From: Xenococcaceae cyanobacterium MO_188.B32
GTDB taxonomy: Bacteria; Cyanobacteriota; Cyanobacteriia; Cyanobacteriales; Xenococcaceae
Assembly (NCBI GenBank): GCA_030065635.1
Contig: JASJDJ010000018.1
Span: 1 to 46,949 of the forward strand
Direction of reading: 5' to 3'
DNA length: 46,949 nucleotides
Part shown: positions 40,543-46,949 of the stretch, one piece after another
Numbering within the stretch: position 1 is the first letter of the stretch
Layout: every line of letters begins with the position of its first letter
Notes under the pieces: model-generated
What the model was told of the DNA's origin: nothing
What the model saw: the letters and a program-made list of their open reading frames with translations, nothing else
Database searches by the model: none
Translations under genes and position numbers: made by a program

Positions 40543-42654
40543 CTACTTGCCTTTAAAACATCGAGCTCGAGCGGTTTTTGCTTGCTCATAGTTGGGGTCA
40601 AATTTTATCGCCATGGCAAAAGCATTAACTCCTGAAGAAACTTCTCCTGTCTCACAAAAATTTAAGCCTTGATAAAACCAGGTAACTGCTTTTTGAGAAC
40701 TAGATAAATCTGTTCGTCGTAAGATTAAATCTATTTCTGTTTTTGCTGCTGAATAACGTCCTAATTTTTGGAGAGCTACCACTTTGCCCCATTGAGCGGA
40801 TAAATAATTGCGATTGTAGTTTAGAGCTTTATTAAAGGCATCTAAAGCTCGATCGTATTCCTGTTGTTGTAAAAGAGCTTGACCTTTATTTGTCCAAGCT
40901 ACTAGCAAATCTTCTTCTACTCGAGCACTGCTTTGATTCGATTCGGCTTTTTCTAGTAAGGCAAGAGTATTGTCGATCGCTTCTAATGCTAGTTGAGATT
41001 GTTCTAACTCGAGTAAAGATTCTGCTTTGTTAAGCCAAAAAATTGGTTCTTTAGCATCGAGGGCGATCGCTCGTTCAAAAGCTGTCAATGCGGGTTCATA
41101 CTTCTCTAAATTGTACAGAGCTTCTCCTTGGCAGTTCCAAGAACTTTGAGCATTAGGCTCGATATCTGTCGCTGAGGAACAAGATTGTAGCATTTCTTGG
41201 TATTGCTGCAATCCAGCTAAGGCGTAGCCTCGATTATGCCAAGCTCGATAGTTACGGTCATCAATTTGTAAAACTCGATCGTAAGTAGACAATGCTGTTT
41301 CATATTCGGCTTTTTGCAACATTCGTGTCGCTTTTTGAAATAATGTTTTCTCTCTACTTTTCAGCCAAAAATTAATGCCAATCACCACCGAACTAATTAA
41401 AGCCAGCCAAACTAACAGAACGAGCGATATTTTATTGTTTTTTTGGCGCTTAAATCTGTATTCTACTAAGCTTTTATATTCTTTTTCTGGTTTTTTAGTT
41501 GGTATAATACTTTCGGCAATCTGAGCCAGTTGTTCCTCGATCCAACTTTGATTAAAAACAGAGCGATAAATGCGATTGGCTACAACAACTTTATTATTTT
41601 CTTGCTTAATTAAACCGATATTCAATAACTCTGCTTGCTCTAAACTATTATCGGCTAGTAATTCTCCCCGCAGCCAAATTTTTTTGTAGACTTTGAGTAA
41701 ATCGAGGGGAAAACATTTTTTGTTTTTAGTCAGGCGATCGCCTAAATCTTGTAAATATTGTGCTGTAGATTTATTTTTCCAGTCATCAATTATATGGGTT
41801 TGTACTAATTCTCCAATAATCTGAGCTTCTTGACCTTCAGCAATAAAAAGATCGCCATTACGGATAATTTGGTAAATTTTCTGACTTAAGAAAGGTTGAT
41901 TTCCCGTCCAAGCACGTACTTCTTGTATTACTTGATAGGGTAAACTAGCTTTCGTTTCTATCCCAAAAAGTTTGAGACGAATTTTACCATAGGGTTGTAA
42001 AATATTCAGTTCTCGCTCGATCCAGCTTTGATTAAAAATAGAGCGGTAAATTGATTTGGCTACTCTTAATTTGCCTTGAGATAAAACAATTAAACCACTA
42101 TTAACTAATTCTTTTTCTTCTTCACTGCCATTACTATTAATTTCTTTTTGTTGCCAAATTTGCTGATACAATTCAAGTAGCTCGATCGGGTCACATTTTT
42201 TATTTTTTAATAGGCAATTTTCTATATGATTTACATTTGTTTTTCCTTTTAATTGAGAATCAATATTGTGAATGATTTCTAACTGTTCTAAGAAAAAATC
42301 AACAGTGTTTTGGGCAAGCAAACCATTTAGTACGGCTACAGAACCAAATTTTAATCCTGTTCGCTGTTGTTGTTGCAGAATATCATTAATTTGGCATTCG
42401 CTTAATAAAGCTGCTGCTTTAAAATGTTGACCTAATGGTCTATTCGGAAATTGATTTAGCAATTGGGGCCATTGTTCTGCAAAAAAGTTAGCAGTTTCCA
42501 ACTTAATCCAACCTCGAATTGCCATAATCTCTCCAAGTTTGAGATTAGACAATCGACTTTTCTCTTGTAAAGCGGTTGCTAATTGTTCATCAGAAATCAA
42601 ACCAGCTTTTTGGAGGACTAATCCTAAAGGCTTAACAATTAGTTTTTTGACCAT
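40543..42654 (-). CDS. multidomain membrane protein: MshEN-like repeats, winged-helix modules, TM segment, TPR repeats
   Basis: A 703-residue protein. Residues 1-125 contain two MshEN/T2SSE-N-like helical repeats (LGLVLQKAGLISDEQLATAL and LGQHFKAAALLSECQINDIL, each followed by a FAEQW/FFLEQ helix). Residues about 130-385 hold two copies of a module ending in VAKSIYRSIFNQSWIERELN and VANRIYRSVFNQSWIEEQLA, the winged-helix found after AAA-like ATPases in cyanobacterial regulators, here without the ATPase. One TM helix follows (about 409-429, KISLVLLVWLALISSVVIGINFW). Residues about 440-700 are TPR repeats (YETALSTYDRVLQIDDRNYRAW and similar). Perhaps a membrane scaffold linked to c-di-GMP signalling or pili. 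Function inferred. Confidence 0.7.
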   Translation of the reverse strand: MVKKLIVKPLGLVLQKAGLISDEQLATALQEKSRLSNLKLGEIMAIRGWIKLETANFFAEQWPQLLNQFPNRPLGQHFKAAALLSECQINDILQQQQRTGLKFGSVAVLNGLLAQNTVDFFLEQLEIIHNIDSQLKGKTNVNHIENCLLKNKKCDPIELLELYQQIWQQKEINSNGSEEEKELVNSGLIVLSQGKLRVAKSIYRSIFNQSWIERELNILQPYGKIRLKLFGIETKASLPYQVIQEVRAWTGNQPFLSQKIYQIIRNGDLFIAEGQEAQIIGELVQTHIIDDWKNKSTAQYLQDLGDRLTKNKKCFPLDLLKVYKKIWLRGELLADNSLEQAELLNIGLIKQENNKVVVANRIYRSVFNQSWIEEQLAQIAESIIPTKKPEKEYKSLVEYRFKRQKNNKISLVLLVWLALISSVVIGINFWLKSREKTLFQKATRMLQKAEYETALSTYDRVLQIDDRNYRAWHNRGYALAGLQQYQEMLQSCSSATDIEPNAQSSWNCQGEALYNLEKYEPALTAFERAIALDAKEPIFWLNKAESLLELEQSQLALEAIDNTLALLEKAESNQSSARVEEDLLVAWTNKGQALLQQQEYDRALDAFNKALNYNRNYLSAQWGKVVALQKLGRYSAAKTEIDLILRRTDLSSSQKAVTWFYQGLNFCETGEVSSGVNAFAMAIKFDPNYEQAKTARARCFKGK

Positions 42655-42948
42655 AATATGGTTCTTAGTCTAGATTGCTCCATATATTAAACGCTTGTTA
42701 CCTAAAAAGAAAATATTTTTACTTATTTTAATGGTCGTAAAATATTTGGAATAAGTCTCAATCTTGCTTTACCCAGTTGGCGGTAGGTTCCTTTTCTTTC
42801 CAGGGAAGAGATTGGTAATTAGGGATTAGGAATTCGGAAAGAACTTAGGAATCCGTCTCTTCACTCTTGATGTGCTTGACAGCTATTTTTAGGCTGCAAA
42901 TTTGCTAAAATCTAATCATAATAAGCTGTTAAGCTTATCTTTTTTTTT

Positions 42949-43689
42949 ATGCTTGAATCTTTACAAACCACACTTTATCAAATTGCACAATTTGCCGAAC
43001 ATCTAGTTTCTAATCAACTAGACCATCTTGGTATAGTTAGTATGGCTGTTATTTTTGGTGCAGGATTATTGACCAGTCTTACCCCTTGTATGCTGTCAAT
43101 GCTACCGATCACTATTGGCTATATTGGCGGTTATGAATCTCAAAATCGCTTACAAGCGACTATCCAATCCACTTGGTTTGCCCTGGGGTTGGCAACTACT
43201 CTAGCAGGATTAGGCATTATTGCTACTTCTATTGGCAAAGTCTATGGGCAAATAGGTATAGGACTACCTATCTTTGTTAGTCTAATTGCTATTATTATGG
43301 GCTTAAACCTATTGGAATTATTACCTTTAAGGTTTCCCGATTTTGGTTCAACTGATTGGATTGGCGATAATTTACCTCGCTCAGTTAGGTCTTATTTATT
43401 GGGTTTGACGTTTGGGCTGGTTGCTTCACCATGTAGTACTCCAGTTCTAGCAACTTTACTAGCTTGGGTAGCTACTACAGGAGATTTATTGATAGGTGCA
43501 GGTTTATTAATTGCTTATGCTGCTGGATATGTCGCACCCTTAATTTTGGCAGGAACTTTTACTGCTTCGGTAAAAAAACTTTTAGAATTGCGCCGTTGGT
43601 CTAGTTGGATTAATCCAATTAGTGGCTCTTTTTTACTTATTTTTGGAGTTTTGTCGTTACTATTGCGTATTCCTGTTACTAATCTTTAA
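42949..43689 (+). CDS. ccdA: cytochrome c biogenesis protein CcdA
   Basis: A 246-residue polytopic protein with about six transmembrane helices. The two redox cysteines are in [21 protein letters not shown] (about residue 50) and [23 protein letters not shown] (about residue 163), the standard CcdA/DsbD-beta pattern. It carries reducing power across the thylakoid membrane to keep apocytochrome haem-binding cysteines reduced. It starts at ATG 42949 after a T-run and ends two bases before ccs1, a conserved cyanobacterial operon. Upstream 42655-42948 is non-coding. Confidence 0.92.
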   Translation: MLESLQTTLYQIAQFAEHLVSNQLDHLGIVSMAVIFGAGLLTSLTPCMLSMLPITIGYIGGYESQNRLQATIQSTWFALGLATTLAGLGIIATSIGKVYGQIGIGLPIFVSLIAIIMGLNLLELLPLRFPDFGSTDWIGDNLPRSVRSYLLGLTFGLVASPCSTPVLATLLAWVATTGDLLIGAGLLIAYAAGYVAPLILAGTFTASVKKLLELRRWSSWINPISGSFLLIFGVLSLLLRIPVTNL

Positions 43690-43691
43690 AT

Positions 43692-45032
43692 ATGAATCTT
43701 TTTCGTCGTTTAATTAAGATAGTTGCTAATTTGAAATTGGCAATTGTTTTGTTATTGGTTATTGCTCTGTTTAGTATTGCTGGTACTGTTATAGAACAGG
43801 GTGAATCTCTTTCTTTTTACCAGCAAAATTATCCTCAAGAGCCAGCCTTATTTGGATTTCTTACTTGGCAAGTTATACTGACTCTGGGTTTAAACCATGT
43901 CTATAGTACTTGGTGGTATTTATCTCTGTTAGTTCTATTTGGTAGTAGTCTAACGGCTTGTACTTTTACTCGCCAATTACCGGCTCTCAAAGCTGCTCGT
44001 AATTGGAAGTTTTATCAAAAACCCCGTCAATTTACGAAATTGGCTCTGAGTACAGAATTAGATATTGGCTCGATTAATACTGTAATTCCTTTATTGGAAA
44101 AACGTGGTTACAAAGTTTTTCAGCAAGATAACGCTCTTTATGGTCGTAAAGGAATAATTGGACGTATTGGCCCTATTATCGTTCATGCTGCCATGTTACT
44201 GGTGTTAGCAGGGGGAATTTGGGGCATATTTACTGGTTTTTTTGCTCAAGAAATGGTTCCCAGTGGTGAAACTTTCCAAATTAAAAATATTTTAGAAGCG
44301 GGCCCTTTGTCTAATTCTCATATACCTAAGGATTGGGCAGTAAGAGTTAACCGTTTTTGGATTGACTATACTGAGAATGGTAGTATCGATCAGTTTTATT
44401 CCGATCTTTCCGTAGTCGATCGACAAGGACAAGAATTAAAACGTAAAACTATCTATGTCAATGAACCTCTTCGTTATCGAGGTGTTACTTTATATCAAAC
44501 CAACTGGGATATAGCAGCAGTAAGAGTCCAGTTAAATAACAGTCCTATATTTCAACTACCTATGGCTCCATTAAATATTCAAGGTAGTGGTAGAATTTGG
44601 GGAACTTGGGTGCCAACTAAACCCGATATGAGCGAGGGAGTTTCTCTCATCACTAAAGATTTACAAGGAACAGTTCTAGTCTACAGTCCTCAAGGACAAT
44701 TAGTTAGTGCGGTAAGAGTGGGGCAAGGTATAGAAGTTAATGGCGTTACTCTCAAATTAATTGACTTAATCGGTAGTACTGGTTTGCAAATTAAAGCCGA
44801 TCCGGGAGTTCCTATAGTTTATACAGGTTTTGGCTTACTAATGATTGGTGTAATCATGAGTTATGCTTCTTACTCCCAAATATGGGCGTTAGAACATGAA
44901 AATAGTTTTTATTTTGGCGGTAAAACAAATCGCGCTCAAGTCACTTTTGAAAGGGAAATCGTCGAAATTATTCAGCAATTACAAGAATCCGCTCGACCTT
45001 CAGAAAAAACTAAGTCTTTAGTTAAATCTTAA
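43692..45032 (+). CDS. ccs1: cytochrome c biogenesis protein Ccs1/ResB
   Basis: A 446-residue system II cytochrome c maturation protein. Transmembrane helices lie near residues 12-32, 70-90 and 165-185, with one close to the C-terminus ([22 protein letters not shown]). The family marks are [22 protein letters not shown] at the start, [51 protein letters not shown] and the lumenal-domain [16 protein letters not shown]. Together with CcsA it exports haem and joins it to apocytochromes of the cytochrome b6f chain. Its partner ccsA is not in this window. Confidence 0.93.
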   Translation: MNLFRRLIKIVANLKLAIVLLLVIALFSIAGTVIEQGESLSFYQQNYPQEPALFGFLTWQVILTLGLNHVYSTWWYLSLLVLFGSSLTACTFTRQLPALKAARNWKFYQKPRQFTKLALSTELDIGSINTVIPLLEKRGYKVFQQDNALYGRKGIIGRIGPIIVHAAMLLVLAGGIWGIFTGFFAQEMVPSGETFQIKNILEAGPLSNSHIPKDWAVRVNRFWIDYTENGSIDQFYSDLSVVDRQGQELKRKTIYVNEPLRYRGVTLYQTNWDIAAVRVQLNNSPIFQLPMAPLNIQGSGRIWGTWVPTKPDMSEGVSLITKDLQGTVLVYSPQGQLVSAVRVGQGIEVNGVTLKLIDLIGSTGLQIKADPGVPIVYTGFGLLMIGVIMSYASYSQIWALEHENSFYFGGKTNRAQVTFEREIVEIIQQLQESARPSEKTKSLVKS

Positions 45033-45062
45033 TTATTTAATTGTATTTGTCGAGCCAAAAAA

Positions 45063-45087
45063 AAAATCAGCCAAAATGACTGATTTT
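45063..45087 (+). terminator. intrinsic-type terminator after ccdA-ccs1
   Basis: AAAATCAG (45063-45070) pairs with CTGATTTT (45080-45087) around a 9-base loop, 30 bases after the ccs1 stop. The T-rich 3' arm gives a weak U-tract. Confidence 0.6.
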
Positions 45088-45538
45088 ACGAAGATGAGCA
45101 AGAGAAACAATCTTTTCAATGGTGAATATCACTTTTAGGAAGTGATTTTGAGATCATTTTCTACCAAAATTACCATTTTTTCTTCGTTAAGATTACGGAA
45201 ATTTATCAAGATACGTTTATCGCTTAAGTATTTGTACTGACAAATTTAAGAATTTTTATTCTTTGACCGCATTCTGCGGTCGGAGAATTCCCGCTAGAAC
45301 AAACAGTTAACTATCAGATTCACAAACATAAAATTTTTATTAAATCTCTTCTGAGTTAGAAACCTTCCAAGTCGTGTAATACATCCCCTGAATCACCTAC
45401 GGCAACTGAAGGGTTAATCTTTCAAGCTGTGGGTAAGTCGATCCACATTTAACTTGCACAATTCTGACGCTCAATCCTTTGTATAGATTGAAATGCCCTG
45501 GCAAACTCTATGTTGGTCAGCTTATTTGCCTTAGAAGA
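45088..45538. other. gene-free gap between ccs1 and the terpene synthase, with one transposon-end hairpin
   Basis: About 450 bases without a convincing gene. At 45265-45281 GACCGCATTCTGCGGTC forms a hairpin. Read on the - strand it gives GAATTCTCCGACCGC...GCGGTCAAAG, the shape of an IS200/IS605 right end and close to the one at 37081-37098. The sequence between 45300 and 45538 may include decayed coding DNA of that element, but I found no clear peptide. Confidence 0.45.
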
Positions 45539-46399
45539 TTACAGCATTTGGCGTAACTCAGGAAAAGGACTATTGGGTGAGCGATATCTATTGGTACTAT
45601 ATTGCCAGTGATAAGTAGCGATAATTTGATCCTTTAAACTGCTAACATATAGACGAGCAGCCTCATTGAAATGGGGTTCTTGCCAAACTGGTAAATTACT
45701 CTCTATTTCAAAAAATTCAACCGCTTCTTTATTAACCAGTACAATCGCCTCATGGACGGCTTCAGCAAAAGAAAGTTGCTCTGCTTCCATCAAAACAGGA
45801 ATTAAATTGAAGCGCGAGCCAAGACGCAACACCTCTTTTTCATAAGAAAAAAGATCGTTACTAAATCCAAAGAACCGAGTTACAAGTTGAATAAGACTTT
45901 GTATTTGGGGATGATATAACACTTCATCAGGAATCAAGATATCTAGAGCCACTTCAATCATACTAATCACGCTTTCTATGCCACTATCAGCCTCGCGTAA
46001 TTGCATATACTTAGCGACGCTCACAACACCATTATCGTCCAAGATATCATTAATGCCAGATGTTACTGATTTCAGGTGCTTAATAGTACCAACTCGAAAA
46101 CGCTCAATCGATTCTGGCATAGCAAATTCGTGGAAGCGTCGATGAAGTTCATAGGCTACGGGATAAAACAGATGCTCCGTCCCTGGTTCATAGCCATCAC
46201 AAATAATACTGATTGTATTTTCTAAGATATTTTGATATTTTTCAGTTTCATTAGAGTAGATATGGTTGATATTGCGATCGTACAGATCATCTATGAAAAT
46301 TACTAAATTAAGCCAGAGATTAATAGTAACTAATCGCTCTACTGAGGTATGAGGAAAAACATAGACAGTCACTGTATTATATTCATCAATTTGAGCCAC
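45539..46399 (-). pseudogene. class I terpene synthase, N-terminus removed by a transposon
   Basis: 286 codons of a bacterial-type terpene cyclase. The Mg-binding aspartate motif is in FIDDLYD (about residues 35-41), the NSE triad in NDLFSYEKE (about 190-198), and the RY pair near the end in STNRYRS, so the catalytic core is present. In intact relatives the DDxxD lies about 80-90 residues in, so some 45-50 N-terminal residues are missing. The only start codon (GTG 46399) and first codons lie inside a transposon right end. The stub could still be translated, but loss of the N-terminal cap usually abolishes cyclisation. Product (sesqui- or monoterpene) cannot be predicted. Confidence 0.75.
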
Positions 46400-46421
46400 T
46401 CTAGCCTTTAGAAAAGGCTAG
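46391..46421 (-). mobile_element. right end of a TnpB-type transposon
   Basis: A perfect hairpin CTAGCCTTT-TCT-AAAGGCTAG (46401-46421), overlapping the tnpB stop codon, is followed on the - strand by GAGTGGCTCAA and then directly by terpene-synthase coding sequence. Terminal hairpin plus GAGTG-CTCAA is the IS200/IS605 right-end layout, and it marks the 3' end of the omega-RNA scaffold, so the flank would serve as its guide. Confidence 0.6.
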
Positions 46422-46949
46422 ATTCAGGCTAGAAATTGCATTAGCTTTTAGCCCTTCATGGCTTATCTGGCTAATGTTTTCTAGCTTCATGGAGACTTGC
46501 TCTACTGAGGAATCAGACCGCAGGGTTTCGGACTCGCCTACTCCACTCGCAAGTTGTCGATATTGTTGCCATGCCTCCAATAAGACCGACTCCAGCCTTT
46601 GATACTCTAATTGAGCATCTTGCAATGACAACTTATCCTGATTAACGTATCTCGCCAAAAAACTGCTCCATATATCTCTATGATGAGGCACTATTCCTGT
46701 AACATCATAATGCACTCGTTGAGATAAGGATTTCTTGATACGAGTCCCATCCAAGTGAGTTTGGGACAATGCAGTTTTTTTCGTCGAGAACTTTTGAAAT
46801 GAGCCGTTAGCACTTTCAGCCTTCCGCCTCAACTGTTCCTGAACAAAGCCTGGGGATTTAGCCCCAATAGCCTTACCGTATCTCTTTTGCCATCCTTTTA
46901 CGGAAACATTTTCAGTTTTAATATGTTTTCCATGACGCAAAATTTCATT
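46401..46949 (-). CDS. tnpB: TnpB-family RNA-guided nuclease/transposon protein, N-terminus outside the window
   Basis: The frame is open to the window edge (bases 46941-46949 add NEI before the apparent TTG at 46940), so only the C-terminal 182 residues are seen. VSVKGWQKRYGKAIGAKSPG, then LSQTHLDGTRIKKSLSQRVH and a RuvC-III-type RDIWSSFLARYVN are typical of cyanobacterial IS1341/TnpB proteins. At the zinc-ribbon positions where most TnpB have two CxxC pairs, this protein has THLDG and HYDVTG, with no cysteines. This may be a subfamily trait rather than decay, because the frame is clean. The tail (LRSDSSVEQVSMKLENI) leads into the right-end hairpin. Confidence 0.7.
   Translation of the reverse strand, partial: NEILRHGKHIKTENVSVKGWQKRYGKAIGAKSPGFVQEQLRRKAESANGSFQKFSTKKTALSQTHLDGTRIKKSLSQRVHYDVTGIVPHHRDIWSSFLARYVNQDKLSLQDAQLEYQRLESVLLEAWQQYRQLASGVGESETLRSDSSVEQVSMKLENISQISHEGLKANAISSLNLAFSKG

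Noticed and set aside
45300-45538. Small peptide frames on the - strand downstream of the terpene synthase (e.g. GMYYTTWKVSNSEEI)
   Set aside because: The open stretches are too short, without a start or recognisable pattern; they may be element debris but nothing supports a gene.
1-46949. tRNA or rRNA genes
   Set aside because: No T-loop GGTTCGAATCC-type sequence with a matching acceptor stem and no rRNA core motif was noticed on reading; a tRNAscan run would settle this.

Overview
The window is chromosomal DNA from a cyanobacterium. The evidence is a phycobilisome gene (apcD), a sulfolipid gene (sqdB), the cyanobacterial/plastid-type cytochrome c maturation pair ccdA-ccs1, a ubiD decarboxylase, and the palindrome GCGATCGC (HIP1) and its variants scattered through genes and spacers. 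The DNA is AT-rich and carries many small repeats, which fits a large repeat-rich genome. I cannot name the genus from sequence alone.

Region 1 (1-17.6 kb) is a surface-polysaccharide island, all on the + strand. It starts inside an L-2-hydroxyglutarate oxidase-like gene. It then holds a SAM methyltransferase, a sugar-nucleotide epimerase, a Sec-exported polysaccharide lyase, a GMC oxidoreductase, a GT14-like glycosyltransferase, a hexapeptide acyltransferase, two close paralogues of dTDP-4-dehydrorhamnose 3,5-epimerase (RfbC), a secreted SGNH esterase with RTX repeats, an apiosidase-like GH140/DUF4038 hydrolase, a second lyase with RTX-like and carbohydrate-binding modules, a BNR propeller protein and an SAF-domain oxidoreductase. 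Genes that build or decorate a glycan are therefore interleaved with genes that cut or de-esterify one. The island is visibly decaying and recombining: there are remnants of a BNR protein, a sulfotransferase, a probable NRPS/PKS thioesterase tail, an alpha/beta hydrolase with its middle deleted, and a lyase whose first 14 codons look like the start of a sugar epimerase.

Region 2 (17.9-33.3 kb) is mostly housekeeping: FSA-type transaldolase, PlsC-like acyltransferase, SPFH protein, class II aldolase, an ArsR-ClpN fusion regulator, Uma2 nuclease, SbcC, ObgE, ApcD, a lipoate ligase family protein and a membrane GTPase with DUF697. Two structured mobile-element remnants sit against the 3' ends of obgE and the lipoate-ligase gene, and in both cases appear to supply the stop codon.

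Region 3 (33.4-37.2 kb) is an accessory patch. It contains a decayed probable TnpB-like gene, an RHH/MazF toxin-antitoxin pair with three 13-bp-spaced operator half-sites, a broken STAND NTPase, a small coiled-coil protein, and a 550-bp element with terminal inverted repeats that contains several copies of a two-stem motif.

Region 4 (37.2-46.9 kb) carries ubiD, sqdB, a MshEN/winged-helix/TPR membrane protein, ccdA-ccs1, and finally a terpene synthase that has lost its N-terminus. Its 5' end abuts the right end of a TnpB-family (IS200/IS605-type) transposon that runs off the window.

The most unusual signal is a repeated structural motif. It has a 5-bp outer stem, a linker resembling GTATAAA, an inner hairpin of unrelated sequence in each copy, the triplet ACA/ACG, and closure of the outer stem. 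I count six copies on both strands with compensatory changes. I interpret it as part of an omega-RNA or HEARO-like RNA from IS605/IscB-type elements that have lost their protein genes; that interpretation is inference.
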